Assembly: GCF_040054535.1 (NCBI RefSeq)
Contig: NC_090791.1
Coordinates: 15,923,327 to 15,987,326 of the forward strand
Source of the DNA: Antennarius striatus
Taxonomy: Eukaryota; Chordata; Actinopteri; Lophiiformes; Antennariidae
DNA: 64,000 bases
Reading direction: 5' to 3'
Part shown: piece after piece, positions 37,161-49,700 of the stretch
Layout: every line of letters starts with the position of its first letter
Position numbering within the stretch: position 1 is the stretch's first letter
The notes under the pieces: generated by a model
Told to the model about the DNA's origin: nothing
Seen by the model: the letters and a program-made list of their open reading frames with translations, nothing else
Databases searched by the model: none
Position numbers and translations under genes: made by a program

Positions 37161-40100
37161 GATACGACACAAAAGCACTTCCTGTCGCGGCTTTCAAAAT
37201 AAAACTTCTGTCATAACATGTCTGCTGGTGAAGGAGTCAGAAATGAGTGGGTTCTGTGCTGCTGGAGCCCCTCACTGTAAAGTTGATGGGAAAAGTCTCT
37301 GCCAACTTTCCTTAATTTTTTTTCTGCTTCTCAATGACATACAAACGTCCTCTTGATTCTCCTTTAAATGATCGCTTAATCTAATGTACAAAACGTCTAT
37401 AAACTGTGGACAGCTGATGAAGGAGTCCATTGCAGTCACTTTTTATTAGACAGGTCACATTTTGTATGTGGTGAGGCTGCGACAAGACTTTATACTGGCT
37501 CAGGCTTACTAGACATGCGTTGATACGATTGATCACTGACTGTGGACACTTCATACTGAACTTCAAGTACCTTGGATTCTGTGCCGCCCCACTCTTGCTC
37601 CAGACTGGAACCCGGATTTCTGACTGAAAACAAATGGTGCAATTCTTCTGCTTCTGCTGCGACCACGGATTCAGGCGTGACTGACTCTTCCTGGACACGT
37701 CTGAGTGTGGGGGCTCTTGGTGCTTTGACTCCATTCTCCGTTCACTCTTTCTGAAGTTCCTGAATCAGCTTCACTTGACCATCTTCTGAAGGCTGCGGTC
37801 ATCCCTGCTGCTTGTAAACCTTTTCTACCAAACTTAGTCCTTCTAGTCAGCTTTGTATGAACAGGCTTTGATGCAGCTGTCAACAGCCAGCCCCGTCAGT
37901 AATAAATCATCTGTAGCTTTCCTTCATCAGTGGTTAAACTGTTGAGTCAGAAGTCAGTTGATTTTGAAACGTGTTTTCAATTTATTTCACCTTAACATTG
38001 AAAAAAGATTTGTTCACATGTAATGCATGCGCAATATACAGTTGTCACCTTCTGAAATAACTAAAAAACTTTGCAGATGGTCTGATGCCTCTGACCTATA
38101 CTCTGCTATTTGAGGAAGTAAAGAAAATCACAAATGAGACTTTCGTTGTTTAGTGACAAAGAAAGTAGCAGTCAATTTTGGCAGCAAGTGTGGGTGAACT
38201 GAACGATATTACACAAGTGTAGTGACTCCATTAGTGGCACAAGTGGAATTATGGACGCTAGTGATAGTATGGAGTAGGGTAAATGGAAGATCCCGTTCAA
38301 TCTGCTGTGGGACTGAATCAAGAGGCAGATCCAAGATTTATGGTTGAATTTCACTAACATTATGAGATAGAATTCTGAACAGTTTTCTGGAAGGATGGGA
38401 CATGGAATATCCGGCAAAGCTAGACAATCGTTGAATTATTCTTGTGGGAAGCGTGTTCTCTACTGTGTGCCATTTTAACTGAAAGCGTACTTCCTTTTTA
38501 CCATTTGCCCATCCTTTAATACTCGTGATTTCATTTCACTGTAAAAGAAAAATAACAGGAAATCCTCATGACTGTAGTGAATTTAATCAGAGACAGAGTG
38601 ATTTGTACATCATAACAATGCTCATAAAGTGCAACACAGAAAAAAAGCTCAAGAAATCCAGCTTTTCTCTTCCTCCTTCCATACATCTCTTGTATTCATA
38701 CTAATAAATTAAACTATTCCACAAAACAATCCCTCATGGAACACATACACACTAATTTTAAAGGAAAACAGCCTAAAGTACAGTGTGCAACACATTTCAG
38801 CAAGTGCACATCAGTTATAATCCATTCATCATACAGGAGTTTGGATCAGAGAAACACTGGTTTCAGTAATTACCTGTGGGTGATCTGGATGCCATGACTG
38901 TAATGAACCACAGTAAAAATAAGGTAACATATACATGCAATGGAAATCATATCAAACAATATATTCTTCTGAAGTTTCCAAGAATTTTTAATTTGACAGA
39001 ATTTGAAGATAAATGAAACTTTACTCACATTTTCATTGTCAATTGCAGTTTTTAAACACGTCAATCTCAACTTTGTGCCTACTTTTGGAAAACTTTGGTT
39101 AGTTAAACTGAGCACGCATGAATGAAATATCCAATTCAAATCTCAATCATCATTCTGCCTGAATCAAGTTTGTCAGGAGATTAAATATTTGGTTTATGAC
39201 CGAGCAGCAAAAATTGAAATCTCTCAGTTAAGCTTCCACTTGCAACCTAAAGCAGTAAGTAATAGTTTGACATTATGGGTTATACGCTCATTGGTGGTTG
39301 AAGAGTGGTTTCAATATCATCCAACTCTCAACAGTAAATACCAAATGTCAAACTTTAAAGTCATCACAAAGACGCTGTGTAATTGTGCAGTTTTGCGGAA
39401 CAAAAAAGCAGAATTAGAACCTTTGCAGGTTTTGATGAATCAGTGATTAATGAATTGCAAATGCACAACATGAATCATAATCCCACAACAAGGGCTGTCT
39501 CATTAAATTATGTCTTCAATTCTAACACCAAATCCTTCAAGTCCACTCATTGGCAAACAAAAAGACAATATTCAACCAACACTAACACACATACAGCAGA
39601 GCAAATTTAACCACCACAGTTAGCCTAGAAATACAACATCTACAGCTCTATTTTATGTATCTCCAAACAGCCTTCAAGCACTCAAAGCAAAACACCTTAA
39701 AGAATCTTAACTTAAACACATGAAATAAAATGATAGTCATTGCTTCCATCATGGAGGATCTTCATATACTCATACATTTGTAAAAGAGGAAAATAAAAAT
39801 TCACATTGTTTTTTTTCCCCCCACTTAGAGTCTGGAATAACCTTCTAGGCAAACGACTCTACGTGTTCTAAATGTACTTCATCCAAAGAAGTCCATTTCC
39901 TTCAGGAGCATCAGTTCCTCCACCTGTTCTCTTAGAGGAAGCAAAGCACAGATGACAGGAATGTAAAATGACACAAACACATGAGCTCTGCTGAGAGGGT
40001 TCAACTTAACTTTGGACATCAAACTCAGCTCGATACTTGAAGAGGTGATGTCAAAGGCAGGCTCAGTACGCTTCAAACAAAGAATCTAATGGACAGGAGT

Positions 40101-40353
40101 AAAGTTCCCATTGGCTGATGGCCAACGCCTCCATCCAACAACACTGCTTACTGCTTTTAGGAAACATTCTTATTAACACCAAGAGGCTAAACTTAAAATT
40201 CATTAGGAGTGTGTCCTAATGAATTTTAGGAATGTGAAAACCTATAAATACTCCAGTGTTTTGGTCACAAGATAAAATGTAATATAAAAATAAGGAACGA
40301 TGATGATATTTAACCCAAAATGAACATTGATAACCACTTTACAGCAAGCCGTA
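37161..40353. other. gene-poor stretch between tmem106a and nbr1
   Basis: No recognised gene. Overlapping minus-strand open frames at 37381-37734 and 37671-37883 follow one another in a less AT-rich island, and an AATAAA on the minus strand lies near 37441. They match no family I know. From 38000 on the sequence is AT-rich and could include distal 3' UTR of nbr1, but no boundary can be set by eye. Confidence 0.4.
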
Positions 40354-40508
40354 CAGTATTTTCCGCACTATAAGGCGCACCTAAAAGCTTTTAATTTTCC
40401 CAAAAACTGAAAGCGCACCTTATAATCCAGTGGGCCTTATTTGTGAAAAAAGTTCTGAAATAGGCCGTTCATTGACGGTGCGCCTTATAATAAGTGCGGA
40501 AAATACTG
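40354..40508. mobile_element. MITE, CAGTATTTTCCGCACTAT family, copy 2
   Basis: The ends CAGTATTTTCCGCACTAT and, inverted, CAGTATTTTCCGCACTTA are flanked by TA on both sides. At 155 bp it is the shortest of the three copies. Confidence 0.88.
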
Positions 40509-41167
40509 TAATGCTCATGATATACTTGCTTTTCACCAACATTAATGTGTGATAAGAGGCTTTAACACAAATAACAATGTTCTCTAGCCTGCAGTGTGAT
40601 TAAGGGCTTATCACAATACCACTTCATATCACAAGTGAAAAGAACTGATGCATACAATGCCTGGAAATTCATATGAGAAACTTAAAAAAAAAGACATCAC
40701 TACAAGGGAATGTAAACGTCAATAAGATTAGTACCTGAGGCTCACACACACATCACACTTCACACAAATCAATCACCACAAATCAGTCCTGCTCATTGAT
40801 TTGAAACAATGCACACAACAGACACAGTCCTCTGTCCTCTGTGTCTGTTGATGCTTGATTGTTTTTGAAATGTTACGTTGAAATATTAAGATTCTTCATT
40901 TGCACACATCCAGTTAAGTACATATTAGTCCCAATTTTATTGCCAAATAAAGTAGCAGTGCTAATAAGAACAATTACTATAATTTTTTAAAATCATTTAA
41001 AGTCAAAAAAATTTTGATCCTTGTTTATTTTCATTTGAAGATACTTGAAGAATTTCAAATATTGGTTCTTTTGTGATTGGATCTTGTTATGTCACACTTC
41101 CCTCAAGGACAAGTTGGAGACTTAGTTTTCTTTGGGTTGTAAATGTTTTTCTTTTGCAATTCCTTCA

Positions 41168-41250
41168 AAAAGGTTGACCATGTGATGAACTGGCGACTTG
41201 TCCAGGGTGTACCCTGCCTCTTGCCCTAAGCCAGCTGTGATGGGATAGTT
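41168..41250 (+). repeat. L2-like tail scrap
   Basis: GTGATGAACTGGCGACTTG and CCAGGGTGTACCCTGCCTC match the middle of the fish L2-type tail in sense orientation. The surrounding sequence from 40509 to 41890 shows nothing else. Confidence 0.65.
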
Positions 41251-41893
41251 CTCTCTGTTTGATTCCACAGGGAGGAACTCTGAATTCTGCTCTGGCCCTG
41301 GACCTGAACCAGGTTCCTACCTCCACCTTGGAGGAAAGACCCAAATTTGTCGCAAAAGACTTCAATCACAGGCAAAGTGAAAAAGAAAACACGCTCTTAA
41401 TAAAAACATTTGAATATAAATTTAAGATTACTTAAACGAATTATGAAGTTTAAAATTACTTCAGGTTTAGGTAAGTTTATGCCTGCATAGCAAAACTTTA
41501 ATGAAGGGTCCAACCACTGAAAAATCTTGTATACATTACCAAAAACTTTCACACGCATTCAATGTAAGATATCAATGATTATTTAAAGACTCGTATCTTT
41601 CTTTCTGTTCATGAGCTTTGGATGGAAACAACAGACATCCCAAAGGAACACCATGCTCACACAAACATGGTCAAAAGCAAGTTTATCACCGCTCTGCACT
41701 GTGTGGTAAAAACACATCATTAGATTCAGCGTAGATTTTTTCTCCAGCACCTGAACACACGCTCTGACCAAAAGTTAGATACCAAACCAGTCTGTGGTGT
41801 CTTCACTGCTCCTCAGTTCAGATATTAGTGCTAAATATTATCCAGTAACTTTATACGTCTTCACTGTCCGGGACAAAAGGGTCAAACAGGAAG

Positions 41894-42082
41894 GTGCTAT
41901 GTGTAGCATTTAATGCTAGAAAAACCACAATCACATTTTGTGGGTAATGTTGTGTGTTCCATTAGTTAACAGCGTGGGAGTGGACTGCAACGTTTCGGCA
42001 CACCTTTCGAAACGTTGCAGTGAGGCTCATTGGGTATGTGGTCGTCTTTGAGGGAAATGCTAAATGCTACACATAGCTTCTC
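41894..42082. repeat. nested inverted repeat (foldback) near the nbr1 3' end
   Basis: The outer arms GCTATGTGTAGCATTTA (from about 41897) and TAAATGCTACACATAGC (to about 42080) are exact inverted copies 17 bases long. Inside them CTGCAACGTTTCG and CGAAACGTTGCAG (about 41975-42015) form a second 13-base stem with a 9-base loop. The block lies within about 350-550 bp downstream of the nbr1 stop and so is probably transcribed in its 3' UTR. Confidence 0.7.
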
Positions 42083-42414
42083 TGAGACTGAAGGAACATG
42101 TCTGCTTTTACATCTGTCTTAAATCCATAATAAAGACAGCTGCTGTGGCACGCTCAAGGCCTCAGCTGAAAGTAATACTACAGACAGTAGGTGTTGGATG
42201 GTCGAACAGATATCCCAGAGTTTGATGGAATGTCACCTTATATGGTTCAGAGAGAGGACCGTTCAACTGGACCATTCAGAAGAGAGATAGGCAGGAGGAG
42301 GAGGTTAAAAAAGGTTAATGAGCAGAAAATCATTTCTCTCTTTCTGTCTTTCCTCTTTTCTTTCAAATTATTTTCACTCCGTCTTCCTACACTCTTTCCT
42401 CTCCCCCCCCCCCG

Positions 42415-43720
42415 TCAGTAGCGCGTGGAGTACCAGTCATTGTCCGTCATCTGAACCAGCTCGTTGACCACATCTAACAGGTTGTAGTTGTATTTGCTCA
42501 GCAGCCGCTGGTTCAACGGCCGGTCCCCGAACCCCATCTCCACCAGCACAGCCATCATGGTGTCCTGGGTGGACGCGTCCACTGGAGGCTGCAAAAGAAC
42601 AACACCTCAATCCATGAATCCCACAATTTCTAAGAATGGCGTATCTCTAGATTATTGGATTATCTCTGTATGAACCAGAATACAGCGCAACTTTACAGTG
42701 GAAGTGTTTTTACATTCTTCCACTCGAGCTATACAACACCATGTCTCTGATGTAAGTCAGAATAGCTGTTGGCCATGTCTGGCCAACTGCCTTATTACCC
42801 TCAGAAGCATCTTTAGCAGCAAACACATCTACTTCTGTAGTACTGGCTCTTGTGTTAACATAGATTTTGTCAGATTTGAGGCTAATGCTCCAAGCCCTGT
42901 TTTATACTGTTGAATTTAGAGATATTTGTCCATCCAGTCAGCTAACTGTCTACTATGATCTACAGTAGCAGGGTGTAAGACATTATTGGGGTTTCAGGTG
43001 AAGCAAAACTGTGTATTCTTCAAATACAAGGCTAACATCAGCAGCCCTGAACAAATTCTATTGGGTTTGGATGTGTTTCTTCTGTAGATAACCACAACAA
43101 CTCCTACTCGATAAAGTCGGTCCAAAAGTGCTTTTCTGTTGAAAATGACCAACAAGTCTTGTAAAGAAGCTTAATACTTACTTCAGCAACCTATGCTAGC
43201 ATAACTTTGTTTTTGTATTGTGTTACACATTATGGAATAAAGATCTGATCATAGCCAGCATACACCCTCATGGACATCTGGCTGCTCTGCGAAAGTCAGT
43301 CTTCCTGAAGCTAAACGTTAGATGAACCGTCCTGTTCCGTTGGATGTGGTAATATTTATATTCCAGCAGGCTCCTAGACTACTTTTTTGTTTTCAAAAGT
43401 GAACTAAAATACATCCCTAATCTATGTCTCCTTATGGCCAAAGGAAAAGTTTGCAAAGTTGACCGGATTGGACTCATTGGGCTTTGAGATTGAGCAGGGT
43501 CAAAACAATCACAGTATTGGAAATTCCAAAATTTCACATTAAGAACTTTTTGAACTTCCCACAGAGGTAGACATTAACTCTGAAATGAAGATAGTGAAAT
43601 TAGTGAGATAGAAAGTCTTTGCTGACCTGCGTAGGGCCTTGTCCAGTGAACAGGGCTTTGTAGGCAGAGGCAGCAACTGACAGAGCTCCTTTCATCAGGC
43701 CGCTGGTGATGCCTGGGTGT
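42415..43720 (-). other. nbr1 J helix and UBA domain (last two exons)
   Basis: Exon 43627-43720 encodes RHPGITSGLMKGALSVAASA followed by YKALF, the amphipathic J region that helps membrane association. Exon 42415-42588 encodes the UBA (VLVEMGFGDRPLNQRLL to the C-terminus DNDWYSTRY), which binds ubiquitin. The human protein ends NNDWYSQRY. Confidence 0.92.
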
Positions 43721-46700
43721 CTAAGGATACACAACAGAACCTACATTCAAATTATGGAAACATTGGAATCATGTTTAAAAGATAAAATGACTCCTCCAGC
43801 CACCATTGTGGTAAAATTCTTTGTTTTCCCCAAAAATAGCGGGATTGTAGGAAGCTGTAAAGCAGCTGTCTATTCATGTATTCAAAGACGTTTAAATAAA
43901 TCCACTGATCTTTATAAAAGTTTTTTGAAGACGTTTCACCTCTCATCCAAGAGGCTTCTTCAGTTCTGATAATCAAGAAATACTGATATGGCCGTCTAGT
44001 CCATGTTTACGCTCTACTTTCAGTCATGCAGGCATTACATGATAAAATATATTCACAAGGGGCAACTTCATCAGTATCAGTCTAATTCAGGAGCTCCGGA
44101 TTGGAGATTGTTGGACGACTAAAGCCTCAACAAAATAACCACTTCAGAAAATAAAACGGTACTCAGAGCACATAGCGTACATAGAAGGCTGAGTAATCCT
44201 CCAGATCCGTTAAGCTTTCAATGCCCGAGTCCTCCATCAATGTTTGTGGAATTTTATTAAGCAGCTATTAGGTAACTGATCCTGTTATGATGTGAAACGT
44301 ATAAATTTCTTTTATAGGTTGTTTCTATTTTTTTTGGAAAACCTTTTGTCATTAATTCTGCTCACAAACCAACCAACCAAGGGGACATCAAGTTTCCACC
44401 ATAAGTGGACACACTCTTGATGATAAAGTACAGTATATGTGTAATTTTATGTGTCAAGTTGAACTTGACACAACAACTTTCTCTTATTTTTGCCATTTTC
44501 TTTAATCAAAGGGCCTTTTTTTGAATTGTTGATAGTTCGTTACAGTGTGTGCATGTTTGACCTGGGGTCTTCGGTGTTTTCTTCTTCCTTGTCTTCAGTA
44601 GTTTCAGGTTCATCTGTGTGTGGCTGTTCAGGACCAGAACCTGAGGGACAACAAAACACCTCATTTTCCTTGGCTCCGTCACATATTCGTATTCAAATAA
44701 AACTCACTCTTGACATAGATATCTCTCAGCATCTACCAAATGTTTGTCGGAAACAAGTTAATGAGGATAAGCTAAAAGCTACCACGCTGAATTAGCAATG
44801 TACTGTACTAATGCTCTCACCCTCTTCGGTTTGATACAATTCAGGGTCCTTTGTGTCCTCCCCGGATGCAGCAGGGTCATCATCTGTTTCTCCACGGCTC
44901 TCTGGACTATTCAACATAAAGAAGAAGACAATTGTTAGTTATTTAAAACTAGTACAACTAACAGCAGTGCAGCCAAAAACACCTATTATACACAAAACAA
45001 TGATTAAACGATGATTATAATATTAGTGTGCTGACTGATAGAGAGCTTTCTCACATGGTGTTATGACATTCACCTGACATTTAATATGAGAAAACCAATG
45101 AGCATGTGGTCAGCTACAACTGCAAGATATATGGATGGTGATGCTTCCTAAATATCTTCATTCTGGATCAGGTTCCACGTCCGTTCAGCCTGTTCTTAGG
45201 ATTTAAGAATGTTCACAATGTTGTGTTTTTATGCCACCCTTCACACTAACCTGGGTGTGAAGACGGATTTGGGCGGCGCCACCACTTCAGGCATCAGAGG
45301 CTCGTCATCCAGCGTCTGAGACGTACAGAGCATGTCGTTGGCGCTGCTGGTACCTGACATCCCCGTCCCCAGAGCCGCTGCTGCTGCTTCATCCACCTCA
45401 CTCAGCTCCCCCTCTGTGGTGGCGTTGCCTGAGTGGTCAGGGGATGCAACCTCTTGGTCTGTGAGACTCTTGGGTGGGATGTCACCCGGCTGGGACAGGG
45501 CAGAGCTGCAATGGGAGAAGGTATAATGGAGGGCGTTGACTAAAGTTTGTAACAACAATGAATAAATAAATTAATATGCGTACAACAGGTCATGTACCTG
45601 TACATGGACTCCCCCAGGGGCCGACTGGTGTCAAAACAGTCAGGGAGGATAATGATGTAATCCTCTGAAGAGGTGGAGGAGGAACGACTCCTGGTCCCTT
45701 CTCTCTTCTCCTCTCCCTCTTTCTCCTTCCCCTCCTGTGGGCCCTTCTCCTCCCTGTAGGACGCCTGACCTTCATCTGTGATGGGATTAAAGAAATTGAT
45801 AATAGGACACACCGCAAAAAAAAAAATCACCAACAGGGTTACAAAACTCAACACAATTTCTTTGAAGTTTAACAATAAATTAGAGACTGAAGATAAAGAG
45901 GTTTATTCTGTGCTAATTAGTAATAGCAGACTGGAATGAAAAACATGTTGATGCAACAGTAAATAGCAGTAAATGATGATCAAAGATTGTGAATTTCTCG
46001 TTCACAGGGTGAGATTATGCATAATCTGAAAAATTCATAAATTTCTCAAAAACTTAGTTATAGATGTAAATTAAATAAAACCCACATTGAACACTGAAGG
46101 GTATTTATGAGTGTGAATCTGGATAAGTATCCAGGAAAAGGCAAAATACAAAGATAGTTTTAATTTACTCATTAACTGCTCCCAAAATGATTTCATGTAG
46201 TTATTTTGCAGTTTTGACTGTTTTCTATTTTTATGTATTTGATAAATTAAATCTCTACATAATTAGAGTACATGAATACTTTCTGAATTTTATCAAATAG
46301 TCACATTAAATGACAATATATGCACTGTTTTTTCCTCAGAAAAGTGCTGTAATCATGGACTGGAACTCATCTCATACACTCCGTCACCTGTCGATTTGCG
46401 CTCCTGCAGCGTGGAGGCCCTGGGCGGAGCGTGGAGCAGGATTGGTACCGAACTGGGACCAGGACCCAGGGTCAAGGTCGCAGACTGGGGAGCAGACAGG
46501 GAGGCTTTCAGCGGGGCAGAGAGGGACGCTTTGAGCACAGCGGGAGGTTTCAGGGCATTCTTAGAAGTGCTGGGGCTGCTATCCGGGCTTTTCTCTGTCT
46601 TCACTGTTTTACTCTTCACACAGGGTGAGGACGAGCCTCCCTGAGCAGCCGAACACACAACTGAGAGCAAACAGAAAGCCCACTGTTACAGCCTGCTATC

Positions 46701-49700
46701 AGGTTAATCCATTTCTGTTACACAATTCAAACACAGAACCTGAAGAATATTTTAGACACAGCAGATTTAAGCCTTTTTGACACAATGGGTTAAAGCTAAA
46801 ACTTTCCAAACTGGGAAGAAACGTTAATCTTTTAGTCCAATCGTATTAGGTCCGTGTCTGTTTTTGCTAATGGATGCTGTTATTCATGTGCCATTCCTGT
46901 GTGTATCGTCCATAGATATTATCACACTGTGCAGCTTGTAACTGCTTGTAGTTTATTGTCACTATTAAAGGCAAAGAACTGGACTTAGTGACTCAATGAT
47001 TTCTAATAGGAGTCCTGTCGCGGCTAATACTTAATTAGCTACTTATCTTTGCCAACAAAAACCCAACAGATGGAATGGGGGTGGTTTCTGGAGTAGCAGT
47101 AGTGAATCAGTGTCTGCATGAAAAGAGTGAGCCAGCAAGGAGGTGAGATGTGACATACTGACAACATATTATGTGTGCAACCCTCATTGATATAGATTTA
47201 AAATGCAACTAGTAGAATTTACCAACCAACTCGTACCAGTAGAAAATCAACCAAAAATTTCCCTAGCATCATATCATCTGATTAGTGGACAAGATGACCT
47301 GTCATGTAACAGGGACGGTAAACTGTCATGTTAATATATTATTTATAAAGTGCTGCTGGACGCATATATCAGACTTTTCACTGAACCCTAAGGCTGCTCT
47401 GTTATGCATCATGTTTACTTTGATTACACACACATACTGCAGCGTTGTTGTTCCAACCTTTTGTTATCCAGTGCGAATAATCAAAGGCGGTTCATTAGCA
47501 TGCTGTAGAGTGGTCTTAGTGTCAAAGAGTCTTATGACTGATATGTTCAGTTAGATAACTGTCATGTGACATTTTTTCCCCAAAATTATCAACTTTAGGA
47601 AAAATGTCACTTTATTTACTTGTAATACTAGATGGACATCTTCATTTTTTTTGTACTCCAATCCTTGTATATCAAAGTTTCAGACCTGTAATGTCTGCAG
47701 ACTGACCTTGACCCGCCCTGGAGCGGGACCCTCTCAGAGGGGCGTGGTCAGGTGCCTCCTCCAGCGTCATTGAGCGAATGACAGTCTCACAAACAAACTG
47801 AGTCCCACTGATGTCGTCCTCCCCTTCCTCCTGAGCAGGTACTCCCTCTGCTTCTGCTCCAGATCCGGCCCCATGAGGGACGTCTAGGGACCAGGAACAA
47901 GATGTTAGGAGAAATACTTGAAAAATATTTTCTCCAAGGGGATGATTAAAGTGTGTTTCTTGTTCTTATTCTTGACCCAAACTGACTGAGAGCAAATATT
48001 GGCGACTACAGCTATAACTAAAGTTGTGGGTGAAATGTTCTTTTAATGCTTGTGGTTCATCTGCTTGATTGTCATTGAAATCCAATTGTATTCAAGAGGA
48101 TAAAGATTTTCCAATCGTGCTCCCAATCTGGCTGCTCGTCCCCCAGCCAACCCACTCCGACCTCTCCCACCCACACAATCAACCCCCATTAGGATAGATT
48201 ATCCACCAGGGGATTGAACCATCGGACCCTAGGAAGACCAGAGTCGTTTATCGACACCGTCATAGATATTGAGATTAGTTTTGTTTAACTGAATTAACTC
48301 AGGCAGGTTGATCAAGAATGTGAAAAGCTAGAAAGCACTCACAGAAAGCAAACCGCTGCGAAAAACCTCTTTCTCCATTATGTAATTGCGACTAAAAGCA
48401 CTAATCCCATGAGAGTGATATATTAGACCCAGCCAACAAGCCCTGATAAATGAGAAGAGTTGACTCAGGAAGGGCATTTGGCATAAAAACTGATGGAAAA
48501 ATCTGTTCCTGAACAGAAGCAAATGAAAGAAGAAGACCATGAAAACCTTCCTCTACGATCTGAAATAGCATCGGTATGATTATTAGCATTTTAGTAATTC
48601 CAGATATATTTTACTGATGGTTATTTTCTTAGGAATCTACAGTAGATCAGCAGAACCATCAAATGTGATACCAAACTGAATCTTAGCTCAAGTACCGAAT
48701 CATTATAATTATGATAATTTGTTATTTAACAGTTACTATATAACTTTTTTTTTTTTTTGTGTTATTTCTATGAGCCCATAAATTCAAAATATCACCAGAT
48801 CCAGAATTTTAGCTGAATCCCTCTAATATTCAGATCAGAATGAAGTGAGCCTAGTCTTATAGGGATGTTTATGTCATTTTTGTTCACCCATTGTCGGAAT
48901 TATCCTTAAAGTTGGAATATAACTCCTTCAAATGCTCTTTTCTCTCTGTGGCAAAGCACCACTGAAAATAATTCTAGATTTTGGTGATACCTGCATCACC
49001 AGCAAAATCATTTCTGTTTGAGCCAAAACAAACTTCCATATATTTTCACACCTTTTTGACTCACTCTGCTAACAGAGAAACAAACTGACCAATAACCCGA
49101 CCACCCATCATGTCAACGCCAGAAGGAACCGCAGCTGAACTGAGAATTATCTTCTGAAGCAAATTTTTTCATCAATGAGGACCTCAGGTTTTCAGATTAA
49201 AATTAGTGTCAGGAATCTAAAAAAACTCCTTTACCCATGATGCTATTGATGGCTTCAGTCTCTTCCTGGATGAGACCCAAAGAGGGACTGCTTTTGTCCT
49301 GTACGTGGCCCTCTTGAGGCAGAGGAGACATGCATGGCGTCATATCTGCACAAACAGGAAGTCAAGTTTTTTGATCAGTCAGGCATTGACCTTCAACGAC
49401 ACGTAAGCAAATCTATCTGGAGCTCTTCTTACCAGCAGGGGTGTTGTTTGGGACACTTTCCAACTCCTGAACAATGTTGATGTCCAACAGTTCAAAGGAC
49501 AGAAGATCCTGAGAGATCAGAAAAAAACATGGTGAATTCAGGACGCTTCTGGTACGGGGAAAACGTTTTCCCGTACAGCATCACAAAGTCAGCTCCAGTT
49601 TCCTTGTGACCACAACAACTTGATGAAAACGGACAATAAATCACAAGAAAATCAGTGATACACCGATTAAAGAGCTAGTGGTTTTCTCTCTTTTCCTACA

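Noticed and set aside
46396-46644. 82-codon plus-strand frame
   Set aside because: Antisense of nbr1 exon 17.
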